A stretch of 38,636 bases of DNA from Actinomycetales bacterium UBA1383 (GTDB lineage Bacteria > Actinomycetota > Actinomycetes > Actinomycetales > Actinomycetaceae), in the NCBI GenBank assembly GCA_002305415.1, contig DBQX01000073.1, positions 1 through 38,636 on the forward strand. Direction: 5' to 3'. Under the pieces are notes generated by a model. The model did no database searches. It had not been told where the DNA came from and saw only the letters and a list, made by a program, of their open reading frames with translations. Shown piece by piece: positions 30,038-38,636 of the stretch. Made by a program: the position numbers and the translations under genes. Position 1 is the first letter of the stretch; the number at the start of each line of letters is the position of its first letter.

Positions 30038-31112
30038 CGAGGCCCTCCTTGCGCATCCGGATGTCCACGTACAGCAGCGCGGTGACCGCCGCGAGGAAGG
30101 GCGTCACCAGGGCGTTGAGGAGCGCGGCGAGAAGCACGGAGAGCGCGCCCGCGAACCAGATGAACTGCGGCCCCAGAGCCATGAGGGCGCTCGTGACCAT
30201 CCCGATGGGCATCGAGGCGACCCCGCTGATCGCGCCCGTGACGATCGACGCGACGGCGATCACGCCGAGGTTCCGCCAGAAGTAGCCCTGCGTCAGTGAC
30301 CACGAGCGGGCCAGGGCGGTCCCGATCCGCGCGCGCTCCACCATCAGCACCGGGGAGGACAGTGCGAGCTTCACGTAGAAGAAGCCGATGAGCACGCCCG
30401 CCCCGATGACGACCAGGAGGGACAGCAGGAGCACGACCCACACCGAGTCCGTCCCGAGGGCCGCGGCGCCCGAGATGAGGAGGACGACCAGGACCACGGC
30501 CGCGGTGATGACAGCCACCTGGATCAGCGTGAGCAGCAGCGACAGGCCCACGAGCCGCCAGAGCTGGCCCCGCGACTGGGTCCACACCGCGCCGATCGAG
30601 ACCCGGCGACCGAGCACCGACTGGCTGACGGAGGTCACCAGCAGCCCGTTGAGCACGATCGTGGCGACGAGGCCGACGACGCCGGTGACGAGTGACCCCG
30701 CCATCAGGATGCCGAGCTCGCCGACCGGGACGGCACTGGTCTCGGGGTCAAAGGCGAGCAGGTCGCCGAGGGCGGGACCGAAGATGATGGCCTCCAGGAC
30801 ACCCAGCACGACCGCCACCAGCAGCGACAACCCGAACATGACCTGCGGGTTGTGCTGGATGGAACGGAACGCGCCATCGAAGAACTCGCCGAAGGTCAAC
30901 GGCCGGAGGGGGATGATGCCCGGGCGGTAGGTGAAGGTGCCCCACGGGGACGGAGAGCCCCCGCCCATCGCGAGCTGCTGGCCGTAGGACTGACCACCCT
31001 GCCACGCTGGCTGCTGGTACGCGCCCGCGCCTGGCGGCACGTTCCCCGGCGGCACGTTCCCCGGCGCCTGGTGCACGCCGTCCCACGACCACTGGTCGTT
31101 CGGCTCGGACAC
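30000..31112 (-). CDS. Polytopic membrane protein heading the MoxR operon
   Basis: A 370-residue protein; GTG at 31112 follows GGGGAGG at a good distance. The first 75 residues are a Gln/Pro/Gly-rich cytoplasmic tail with two NVPPG repeats, then YRPGIIPLRPLTFGEFFDGAFRSIQHNP, a motif typical of membrane proteins with a glycerophosphoryl-diester-phosphodiesterase membrane domain-like fold. Six to seven long hydrophobic helices follow, with FFYVKLALSSPVLMVERARIGTALARSWSLTQGYFWR between them. It corresponds in position to Rv3690. Overlap with DUF4129 by 38 bases indicates coupled translation. It diverges from mtrA across 112 bp. Confidence 0.75.
   Translation of the reverse strand: MSEPNDQWSWDGVHQAPGNVPPGNVPPGAGAYQQPAWQGGQSYGQQLAMGGGSPSPWGTFTYRPGIIPLRPLTFGEFFDGAFRSIQHNPQVMFGLSLLVAVVLGVLEAIIFGPALGDLLAFDPETSAVPVGELGILMAGSLVTGVVGLVATIVLNGLLVTSVSQSVLGRRVSIGAVWTQSRGQLWRLVGLSLLLTLIQVAVITAAVVLVVLLISGAAALGTDSVWVVLLLSLLVVIGAGVLIGFFYVKLALSSPVLMVERARIGTALARSWSLTQGYFWRNLGVIAVASIVTGAISGVASMPIGMVTSALMALGPQFIWFAGALSVLLAALLNALVTPFLAAVTALLYVDIRMRKEGLDVELIRAVGDSL
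31033..31062. repeat. 15-bp in-frame tandem repeat
   Basis: Two identical 15-bp units encode the NVPPG repeat in the N-terminal tail of the membrane protein. Being a multiple of three, a gain or loss of one copy keeps the frame, unlike the 20-bp duplication at 13323. Confidence 0.85.
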
Positions 31113-31224
31113 CCGATCCTCCCCTCGACTCGTCCCGCAGCCATCGTGCCACAGTCCGCCGCGCTGACGCCCCTCCCGCGGGTTGACCCCGCCATGACCG
31201 GCGGCAATGGTGGACAATGGGTCC

Positions 31225-31926
31225 ATGGCACTGCGCATCCTGGTGGTGGACGACGACACCGCGCTCGCTGAGATGGTGGGCCTCGTGCTCGAGGCCGAGG
31301 GATTCGATGTGTCCTTCTGCGCGACGGGATCCGACGCGCTCGAGGCGTTCCGCGCCGCGGACCCGGATCTCGTGCTGCTCGACCTGATGTTGCCAGGTAT
31401 CGACGGGATCGAGGTCTGCCGCCGCATCCGGGCGGAGTCCGACGTCCCCGTGATCATGCTCACCGCACGGTCCGACACGCTCGACGTCGTCGCCGGCCTC
31501 GAGGCGGGGGCGGATGACTACGTGGCCAAGCCGTTCAAGACCCAGGAGCTCGTCGCACGGATCCGGACGCGGCTGCGCCGGACCGACGCCCCTCCCTCGG
31601 AGCACCTGCAGATCGGTGACCTCACCATCGACGTGTCGGGGCACGAGGTGCGGCGCGGTGGCGAGGTGATCCCGCTGACGCCCCTCGAGTTCGACCTCCT
31701 CGTCGCCCTCGCCCGCAAGCCCTGGCAGGTCTTCTCCCGCGAGGTCCTGCTCGAACAGGTCTGGGGCTACCGGCATGCCGCGGACACCCGCCTCGTCAAC
31801 GTGCACGTGCAGCGGCTGCGCGCCAAGGTGGAGAGGGATCCGGAGCGCCCGGAGATCGTCGTGACGGTGCGGGGCGTCGGCTACCGGGCCGGGACCCCGC
31901 ACGAGACGCCGCAGGCCGGTGGCTGA
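31225..31926 (+). CDS. mtrA: Response regulator MtrA
   Basis: A 233-residue OmpR/PhoB-type regulator. The receiver domain has the acidic pocket DDD (9-11), phospho-acceptor Asp53 in LLDLMLPG, the Thr in MLTARSD and the Lys in AKPFK. The winged-helix domain has ISLTPLEFDLL-like PLTPLEFDLLVALARKPWQVF, VLLEQVWGYRHAADTRLVNVHVQRLRAKVE (family phrase) and VRGVGY, almost identical to mycobacterial MtrA. MtrA controls replication, cell-division and peptidoglycan-hydrolase genes. ATG 31225 gives the common length; 31207 would add six residues. No ribosome site precedes either, and GACAAT at 31213-31218 lies 6 bases before 31225, so a leaderless mRNA is possible. It overlaps mtrB by 8 bases. Confidence 0.95.
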   Translation: MALRILVVDDDTALAEMVGLVLEAEGFDVSFCATGSDALEAFRAADPDLVLLDLMLPGIDGIEVCRRIRAESDVPVIMLTARSDTLDVVAGLEAGADDYVAKPFKTQELVARIRTRLRRTDAPPSEHLQIGDLTIDVSGHEVRRGGEVIPLTPLEFDLLVALARKPWQVFSREVLLEQVWGYRHAADTRLVNVHVQRLRAKVERDPERPEIVVTVRGVGYRAGTPHETPQAGG

Positions 31927-33562
31927 GCCCCTCGACAGGCGGTCCCACGCCCGGACCCCCGCGACGTTCACCCGGATTCGTCGCCGTACGCGGCGCCGGG
32001 TGGCACGGGGGCTGGAGCGGCTGCGACGCTCGCTGTCCCTGCGTGTGGCGGTCATCACCTCCGTGTCCATGGTCGCCGCTGTCGGGGTCATGGGCGGGTA
32101 CGTCTCGGCCGAGATCCGTGACGGATTGTTCGAGAACCGGGTCGAGCAGATGCTGGGGGACGCGGCGTGGCGCCTCCAGCAGACCCAGGGCCGCCTCGAC
32201 ACCGCGAACGCCTCCACGCTCGCCCAGGTGCAGTCCACCGCGGCGGACGTGGTCCGCTCCCTGCAGAACCCCTCCTCGGGCATGGTCGGTGCGATGATGC
32301 TGCGCTCGCCGGGGGAGAGTTCCCCCGTCACCATCCTCGAGCCGATCACGAGCGCCGCCCTGCGGGAACTGCCATCCGAGGACCTGCGCCAGTCCGTCGC
32401 CATCGGGCGCGAGCTCAGCTGGCAGTCGGTCGCCGTGCCGACCGGCAGCGGGACTGAGCCGGGGATCGTGGTGGGCGGCGAGGTGAGCGTGCCACTGGCC
32501 GGCGTCCACGAGCTCTACATGGTCTACACGCTCGCCCCGGAGCAGCAGACCATCGACCTCATCATGCGGGTCCTCGGCATCGGCGCCGTCGTCCTGGCCG
32601 TCCTGATCGGGTTGAGCGTATGGACGATCATGTGGCGCGCGCTGCGGCCGGTGCGGCAGCTCGCCCTGGCGGCGGAGCGCCTCGCCGCGGGGGTGCTCGA
32701 CGAGCGTATGGCCGTCCGGGGCCGTGACGAGCTCGCCACCATGGCACGATCCTTCAACGAGATGGCGGACTCGCTGAGGTCGCAGATCACGCGCCTGGAG
32801 GAGCTCTCGCGGCTGCAGCAGCGCTTCGTCTCGGACGTCTCCCACGAGCTGCGCACCCCGCTCACCACGATCCGGATGGCGGCGGAGATGCTGTACGAGG
32901 CCAGGGGGGACTTCGACCCGGTGGTGCGGCGCAGCGCCGAGCTGCTGCAGGCGCAGATCGACCGGTTCGAGTCGATGCTCGCGGACCTCCTGGAGATCTC
33001 CCGGTTCGACGCGGGCGCGGCCACCCTGGCGCCGGAGGAACAGGACCTGCGGCCGCTCATCCGGCGGGTGGTCGAGTTCTCCTCCCCCCTGGCCGAACGG
33101 AACGGGACCGTCGTGCGCCTGTCGGGCTTCGAGCTCCCGGCCACGGCGGCCGTCGACGATCGGCGGGTGGAGCGTATCCTGCGCAACCTGGTGGTCAACG
33201 CGATCGAGCACTCGGGCGGGCGCCCGGTCGACGTCGAGCTGGCACAGAACGAGACGGCGGTGGCCGTTCGCGTCGTCGACACCGGGACCGGGATGAGTCC
33301 CTATGTCGCCGCGCACGTCTTCGACCGGTTCTGGCGTGCCGACCCGGCCCGTGCCCGCACCACCGGGGGGACCGGGCTGGGGCTCGCGATCTCGCTCGAG
33401 GATGCCCGCCTGCACGGAGGCACCCTCGAGGCCTGGGGGGAGGAGGGTGCCGTCGCCTCCTTCCTGCTCTGCCTTCCCAGGCGCGTCGGCGCGGACTTCG
33501 TGCCCCCGATCACGGTCGTCCCGGAGCGGCTGGCCCCCCTCGCCACCGGAGGCACCCCATGA
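31919..33562 (+). CDS. mtrB: Sensor histidine kinase MtrB
   Basis: A 547-residue membrane kinase. GTG at 31919 lies within the end of mtrA. A basic cytoplasmic N-terminus is followed by TM1 (41-60), an extracytoplasmic sensor domain (about 61-212), TM2 (214-238), a HAMP domain (239-292), the H-box SDVSHELRTPLTT with phospho-accepting His309, and the ATPase domain with the N-box NLVVNAIEHSGG, DTGTGM and GGTGLGLAIS. It phosphorylates MtrA; in mycobacteria the signal is linked to septum and cell-wall state and modulated by LpqB. A Pro-rich tail follows the kinase core. The stop overlaps lpqB (ATGA). Confidence 0.95.
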   Translation: MAEPLDRRSHARTPATFTRIRRRTRRRVARGLERLRRSLSLRVAVITSVSMVAAVGVMGGYVSAEIRDGLFENRVEQMLGDAAWRLQQTQGRLDTANASTLAQVQSTAADVVRSLQNPSSGMVGAMMLRSPGESSPVTILEPITSAALRELPSEDLRQSVAIGRELSWQSVAVPTGSGTEPGIVVGGEVSVPLAGVHELYMVYTLAPEQQTIDLIMRVLGIGAVVLAVLIGLSVWTIMWRALRPVRQLALAAERLAAGVLDERMAVRGRDELATMARSFNEMADSLRSQITRLEELSRLQQRFVSDVSHELRTPLTTIRMAAEMLYEARGDFDPVVRRSAELLQAQIDRFESMLADLLEISRFDAGAATLAPEEQDLRPLIRRVVEFSSPLAERNGTVVRLSGFELPATAAVDDRRVERILRNLVVNAIEHSGGRPVDVELAQNETAVAVRVVDTGTGMSPYVAAHVFDRFWRADPARARTTGGTGLGLAISLEDARLHGGTLEAWGEEGAVASFLLCLPRRVGADFVPPITVVPERLAPLATGGTP

Positions 33563-35226
33563 TGCGCCGCCTCGCCGCCGCCGCCGCGGTCCTCGCGCTC
33601 GCGGGGTGCGCCACCCTCCCGACCTCGGGGCCGGTGCAGACGGCGGATCCGGTGATCCCCGCCGGCTACTCCGTGGACGTCCTCGCGGAGGGCCCGACGG
33701 AGGACGCGACCACGCAGCAGATCGTCGACGGGTTCCTGCGAGCCTCCGCCTACGGCTTCACCGACGACTTCGCCGTCGCCCGCCTCTACCTCGCCGCCGG
33801 GGTGGCCGAGCGCTGGGATCCGGCGGCTCAGGTGAGGGTGTACTCGGCCGCGAAGAACCCCGGGATCGCCGTGGGCTCCGACGGGGGCATCAGGGTCACG
33901 GTGGACCAGGTGGCCTACGTCGACAGCGACGGACGCTACACCGAGCGGGCGCCGTCGCCCACCACGACGAGCTTCACCCTGGTGCGGGACGCCGCCGGCC
34001 AGTGGCGCATCGCGGCACTCGAGGACGGCATCCTCATCTCCGACCTCAACTTCAGCCAGACCTACTCGGCGTCGTCCCTGTGGTTCCCGACGGCGGACGC
34101 CACCAGCCTGGTCCCCGACATCCGTTGGTACCCGTTCGAGGGACGTGCCACCACCCTCGTGACCGGCCTCCTCGGCGGTCCCTCGGGGTGGCTCCAGCCC
34201 GCGGTCACCACCGCGTTCCCCCAGGGCACGCGGTTGCGCGGCTCGGTCGCGGTACAGGACGGGGTCGCCCTCGTGAACCTGAGCGGTGAGGCGCTGGGCG
34301 CCGACGTCGCACAGCGCGCCCTGATGCTGGCGCAGCTCCACACCACGCTCTCCGCCGTCACCCTCGTGACCAGCGTGGAGGTCACGGTCAACGGCGCCCA
34401 GTTCGAGCCGCTCGAGCCGGCCGGTGGGCTCGATCTCCCCCAGTCGGTCTCCTCGCCGGTCATGGTGAGCGACGGGGCCCTCGTCCGCTGGAACGGCCGC
34501 GAGCTCGCGGTCGTGCCCGGCGCGGAGGACCTCTCGGCACTGGACCCGCGCCACCCCGCCGTCCCGTACGAGGGTGTCGACGTGCCCATGGTCGTGCTCT
34601 CCGGGGCGAACCGGCTCGTCACCGTCCCCACCCCGGAGTCCCCGAGCGTGGGACTGCTGGAGCTGCCGGACCTGGTGCCGCCGTCGATGGACCGCTACGG
34701 CTGGGTGTGGACCGCGGCGGCGGACAACCCCGGTTCCCTCGTCGTCGTGCGGGGCGACGGCGGCATCGGGGCGGTCGCCGCGCCGTGGCTGTCCGGCCGG
34801 ACCGTCACGCACGTGCGCCTCGCCGCCGACGGCGCGCGCCTCGCGGTGGTCTCACAGATCGGGGACGCCACGCGGATCGAGCTCGCCGCCGTCGTGCGCG
34901 ACCGGACCGGCACGCCGACGACCACCGGGGAACCGTTGCAGATCGGGGACACGCTCACCGCCGTGTCCGACCTCAGCTGGGTCGACCAGTCGACGCTCGC
35001 CGTCCTCGGCTCGCCGCTCGCCGACTCCGGCAACCAGGTCCACCTCCTCCAGGTGGGCGGGCCGACCACCGTCATCCCCCTCGTGGAGGACGCGGTCTCG
35101 CTCTCGGCCAACCGCAACGCCCGGTCGCTGGTCGTGGCGACCTCGGACGGCCGGCTCTACGTCCGGAACGGGGCCGGCTGGCGCGAGGTCGCCCAGTCCG
35201 TCGCCGACCCGGCCTACTCGGGCTGA
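33559..35226 (+). CDS. lpqB: Lipoprotein LpqB
   Basis: A 555-residue lipoprotein with lipobox LAGC (Cys17), starting at an ATGA overlap with mtrB. An N-terminal NTF2-like part (TTQQIVDGFLRASAYGFTDDFAVARLYL) leads to a GerMN domain (LVTGLLGGPSGWLQPAVTTAFPQGT, TRLRGSVAVQDGVALVNLSGEA, in successive phrases around 200-290), and the C-terminal half is a beta-propeller (ADGARLAVVSQIGDATRIELAAVV region). In mycobacteria LpqB binds the outer part of MtrB and tunes MtrA phosphorylation. The ATGA overlaps across mtrA-mtrB-lpqB show one coupled operon. This is the second GerMN lipoprotein of the window; the first (12966-13900) is broken. Confidence 0.93.
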   Translation: MMRRLAAAAAVLALAGCATLPTSGPVQTADPVIPAGYSVDVLAEGPTEDATTQQIVDGFLRASAYGFTDDFAVARLYLAAGVAERWDPAAQVRVYSAAKNPGIAVGSDGGIRVTVDQVAYVDSDGRYTERAPSPTTTSFTLVRDAAGQWRIAALEDGILISDLNFSQTYSASSLWFPTADATSLVPDIRWYPFEGRATTLVTGLLGGPSGWLQPAVTTAFPQGTRLRGSVAVQDGVALVNLSGEALGADVAQRALMLAQLHTTLSAVTLVTSVEVTVNGAQFEPLEPAGGLDLPQSVSSPVMVSDGALVRWNGRELAVVPGAEDLSALDPRHPAVPYEGVDVPMVVLSGANRLVTVPTPESPSVGLLELPDLVPPSMDRYGWVWTAAADNPGSLVVVRGDGGIGAVAAPWLSGRTVTHVRLAADGARLAVVSQIGDATRIELAAVVRDRTGTPTTTGEPLQIGDTLTAVSDLSWVDQSTLAVLGSPLADSGNQVHLLQVGGPTTVIPLVEDAVSLSANRNARSLVVATSDGRLYVRNGAGWREVAQSVADPAYSG

Positions 35227-35291
35227 CACCCTGTCCACAGGCGGCGGCTCCGTCATCCCCACCGGGGCCACCGATGGGGCATGGTCGGGGG

Positions 35292-35999
35292 ATGACGGCC
35301 CTGCGCGCGGCCCTCGCCGCTGCCCTCGACCTGGTCACGCCCACGGCGTGCCCCGGCTGCGGACACCTCGACGTGGTCCTCTGCGAGCGGTGCGCCGCCC
35401 CGCTGTACGGCGTGCCGCGACGTGTGGACGCCGAGACGCCCTTCCTCCACGACGGACCGCCCACGTGGGCGGCCACCACCTACACGGACAGCACGCGGGA
35501 GGTCGTGCTCGCGTGGAAGCGCGGACGGGAGGACCTCCGCGGAACCCTGCGGGAGGCGGCTGGCGAGCTGGTGGACCGCTGGGCGGCGCTGGGGGAGGGG
35601 CCGGTGGGTGGCGTCGTCGGGATCGTTCCGGCGCCCTCCGGGTGGGTCCGCCGTGTCCGGGGCCTGCTCGTGGTGCGGGACCTCGCGGAGACTGCCGCCG
35701 CGGCGTTCGCGGCGGCGCGGCCGGGGGTCGAGGTGCGCGCCCTCGACGTCGTGCGCCGCCGGGGGACGGGGCACCTCGCGGGCCTCGGCGCCGGCGCCCG
35801 TGCCGCCGCCCGGGGGACGGCGGTGATGCGGGTGCGGGCGCATCCGCCGGTCGACGCCTGGGTGGTGGTCGACGACGTCGTCACCACCGGAGCCACGCTG
35901 CGGGCGGTGGCGACTGCGCTGCGCCAGGCGAGTGGCCGCCCGGTCGTCGCCGCGTTCGTTCTCGCCGCGACTCCGAGGCGCAGCGCGGCCGGTATGTGA
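35292..35999 (+). CDS. comF: ComF-family phosphoribosyltransferase-like protein
   Basis: A 235-residue cytoplasmic protein. An N-terminal zinc finger (CPGCGHLDVVLCERC) and the PRPP-binding loop VVVDDVVTTGATL (about 189-201) are intact, as are VVLAWKRGRED, VPAPSG in VGIVPAPSGWVRRVRG, and VRRRGTGHLAGLGAGAR, where family members read RxTxxQxxLxxxxR. ComF proteins assist DNA uptake in competent bacteria; in actinobacteria they sit between lpqB and hpf with uncertain role. ATG 35292 is preceded by GGGG; ATG 35274 is in frame and would add six residues. The 65-bp gap after lpqB shows no terminator. Its stop lies just before the hpf promoter region. Confidence 0.88.
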   Translation: MTALRAALAAALDLVTPTACPGCGHLDVVLCERCAAPLYGVPRRVDAETPFLHDGPPTWAATTYTDSTREVVLAWKRGREDLRGTLREAAGELVDRWAALGEGPVGGVVGIVPAPSGWVRRVRGLLVVRDLAETAAAAFAAARPGVEVRALDVVRRRGTGHLAGLGAGARAAARGTAVMRVRAHPPVDAWVVVDDVVTTGATLRAVATALRQASGRPVVAAFVLAATPRRSAAGM

Positions 36000-36020
36000 T
36001 GCAGGTCATTCCCGGGCGGC

Positions 36021-36133
36021 TAGGATATTGGGGTCGGAATCACCCTGAGGAGGTGATGAGCCGGCGGCTGGCAACCGCGTGAACGCGAGCCGGGCGCGTC
36101 CCGGCACCACCCACACACCTCGAGGAGGTCCTG
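36021..36133 (+). promoter_or_regulatory. hpf promoter and structured leader with two masked ribosome sites
   Basis: TAGGAT at 36021-36026 is a possible -10, giving an RNA that starts near 36033. The leader then shows three perfect stems. ATCACC (36039-36044) pairs with GGTGAT (36052-36057), whose loop and arm contain AGGAGGTGAT, a 10-base complement of the 16S rRNA 3' end. GCCGGG (36089-36094) pairs with CCCGGC (36100-36105). ACCTC (36117-36121) pairs with GAGGT (36125-36129), covering the hpf ribosome site. An 8-codon frame lies between. The design suggests translational control of hpf by ribosome availability; this is inference. Confidence 0.45.
36056..36082 (+). CDS. Possible leader minicistron, 8 residues, before hpf
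   Basis: ATG AGC ... GCG TGA encodes MSRRLATA. It follows AGGAGGTG, but the spacing is very short (1-2 bases after the pairing region), so efficient initiation is doubtful. Its ATG lies in the 3' arm of the first leader stem and its stop precedes the second stem. Translation of it would open the first stem. It may equally be a chance frame beside a ribosome standby site. Confidence 0.25.
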   Translation: MSRRLATA

Positions 36134-36775
36134 ATGGAAATCGCCATCGTCGGACGCAACGCCGACATCCCAGAACGCTTCCGTACCCACGTGGAGGAGA
36201 AGCTCGAGAAGATCGAGTCGCTCGCGCCCGAGGCGCTGCGCATCGACGTCGAGCTCACGCGTGAGCGCAACCCCCGGCTCGCGGACAACGCCGAGCGGAT
36301 CGAGTTGACGTTGCGGGGCAAGGGACCGGTCGTGCGGGCGGAGGCCAGCGCGGCCGACCGGTACGGCGCACTGGACCTCGCCGTCGCGAAGCTGCAGGAG
36401 CGCCTGCGGCGCGCGCGGGACCGGCGGAAGGACCACCGGAAGGCCGGACCGGTGGAGGTCGTGGCGGCAGCGGTCGAGGAGGCGCCCGCGGCGGCGCCGG
36501 CGGAGCAGGCGCCGGTGGCGCGCGGGAACGGGGCGCCGAAGCGGCCCGGTGAGGCGACCGAGATCCAGCTCGGGGACTCGCCCGTCGTGGTCCGCCAGAA
36601 GCTGCACGACGCCACCCCGATGACCATTGACCAGGCCCTGTACGAGATGGAACTCGTCGGCCACCCGTTCTACCTCTTCGTGGACGAGGAGACGTTGCAG
36701 CCGTGCGTGGTGTACCACCGTCACGGGTGGACCTACGGGGTGATCCGCCTGAACACCACGGTGGTCACCTCCTGA
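36134..36775 (+). CDS. hpf: Ribosome hibernation promoting factor, long form
   Basis: A 213-residue protein. ATG at 36134 follows GAGGAGG with five bases between. Residues 1-100 are the S30AE domain (MEIAIVGRNADIPERFRTHV, YGALDLAVAKLQERLRRARDRRKDHR) that binds the decoding centre of the 30S subunit. A Pro/Ala linker (105-140) leads to the dimerisation domain (153-210: KLHDATPMTIDQALYEMELVGHPFYLF and VVYHRHGWTYGVIRL). The long form drives 100S dimer formation and protects idle ribosomes in stationary phase. It lies between comF and secA, as in mycobacteria (Rv3241c). Regulation probably involves the structured leader; a strong hairpin follows its stop. Confidence 0.95.
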   Translation: MEIAIVGRNADIPERFRTHVEEKLEKIESLAPEALRIDVELTRERNPRLADNAERIELTLRGKGPVVRAEASAADRYGALDLAVAKLQERLRRARDRRKDHRKAGPVEVVAAAVEEAPAAAPAEQAPVARGNGAPKRPGEATEIQLGDSPVVVRQKLHDATPMTIDQALYEMELVGHPFYLFVDEETLQPCVVYHRHGWTYGVIRLNTTVVTS

Positions 36776-36780
36776 GGATC

Positions 36781-36806
36781 GCGGGCGCCCCCGAGGGGGC
36801 GCCCGC
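36781..36806 (+). terminator. Terminator after hpf
   Basis: GCGGGCGCCCCC and GGGGGCGCCCGC form a perfect 12-base inverted repeat with a GA centre (effectively an 11-bp stem with a 4-base loop), starting 5 bases after the hpf stop. There is no T-run, as is usual for actinobacterial terminators of this type. Confidence 0.75.
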
Positions 36807-36829
36807 TCTCGCTGACGGCGTAATGTCCA

Positions 36830-36866
36830 CCCCCACCCTGTTCCGGCCGGGTGGGGGCCGTACGAT
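36830..36866 (+). promoter_or_regulatory. Inverted repeat and -10 box upstream of secA
   Basis: CCCCCACCC (36830-36838) and GGGTGGGGG (36849-36857) form a perfect 9-bp stem with a 10-base loop. TACGAT (36861-36866) immediately follows and is a plausible -10; the -35 region would lie in the loop (weak match). It could be an operator over the secA promoter or a second terminator. The RNA would begin near 36873, about 40 bases before the secA GTG. Confidence 0.4.
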
Positions 36867-36911
36867 GGGGTGGATGATCAGGCCGCGCGGCCCTGGGCGA
36901 ACGGAGTACCT

Positions 36912-38636
<1,725 letters not shown>

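Noticed and set aside
36038..36090. SAM-type riboswitch upstream of hpf, suggested by GGCAACC-like bases (ggctggcaaccgc)
   Set aside because: The other conserved parts of SAM riboswitches (GAGGGA-type stem, second junction and closing P1 helix) are missing, and hpf is not a sulfur-metabolism gene.

Overview
This window is a gene-dense, very GC-rich chromosomal segment from an actinomycete (Actinomycetota, most likely Micrococcales or Actinomycetales). The case rests on gene content and order: a WhiB2-type regulator beside TIGR03089, DUF5719, an Rv3259-like protein, DUF3499 and Trm112-like genes; an RDD/SpoIIM/DUF58/MoxR/DUF4350 block like Rv3690-Rv3695; and mtrA-mtrB-lpqB-comF-hpf-secA in the order found in mycobacteria. 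I see no rRNA, tRNA, CRISPR array, transposon or phage gene. Both ends cut through genes: a WbsX-like gene at the left and secA at the right. No gene-free stretch exceeds about 300 bases.

Region 1 (1-12949) makes and exports surface glycans. It holds a WbsX-like protein, a secreted gamma-glutamylcyclotransferase-fold protein, two related DUF4352-like exported proteins, a DUF2142 membrane protein, a GT2/DUF2304 pair, a UDP-GlcNAc 2-epimerase-like enzyme, a second GT2, a Wzx-like flippase, three of the four dTDP-rhamnose genes (rmlC, rmlD, rmlA; no rmlB here) and manA. Genes alternate in strand, and convergent neighbours are packed with almost no space, twice overlapping.

Region 2 (12966-16952, minus strand) holds two broken secreted-protein genes. 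One is a large PIG-L deacetylase with WW-rich modules and a C-terminal beta-propeller, cut by an in-frame TGA. The other is a GerMN-Gmad2 lipoprotein, frameshifted by a 20-bp tandem duplication.

Region 3 (17027-24132) is the conserved whiB2 neighbourhood. whiB2 has the clearest promoter of the window. Several genes here appear leaderless: a TAnnnT box lies exactly 6 nt before the start codon. A 1116-residue membrane glycosyltransferase is coupled to a DUF5719 protein.

Region 4 (24069-31112) is a MoxR-type AAA+/VWA-like membrane block: RDD and SpoIIM diverge, and a tightly overlapped minus-strand operon encodes a membrane protein, DUF4129, DUF4350, MoxR and DUF58. Region 5 (31225-38636) encodes the MtrA-MtrB-LpqB envelope-stress/cell-division signalling system, a ComF phosphoribosyltransferase, long-form ribosome hibernation factor HPF and the SecA motor.

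The most interesting non-coding signal is the hpf leader (36021-36133). It has two Shine-Dalgarno sequences, each facing a perfect anti-SD-like complement just upstream, plus an 8-codon minicistron between them. This suggests a ribosome-sensing control element on a ribosome-inactivating gene. Other notable points are an RmlC that lacks the Asp of its His-Asp dyad, a secreted YtfP/GGCT domain, and an abrupt codon-usage change in the last ~240 bp of secA.
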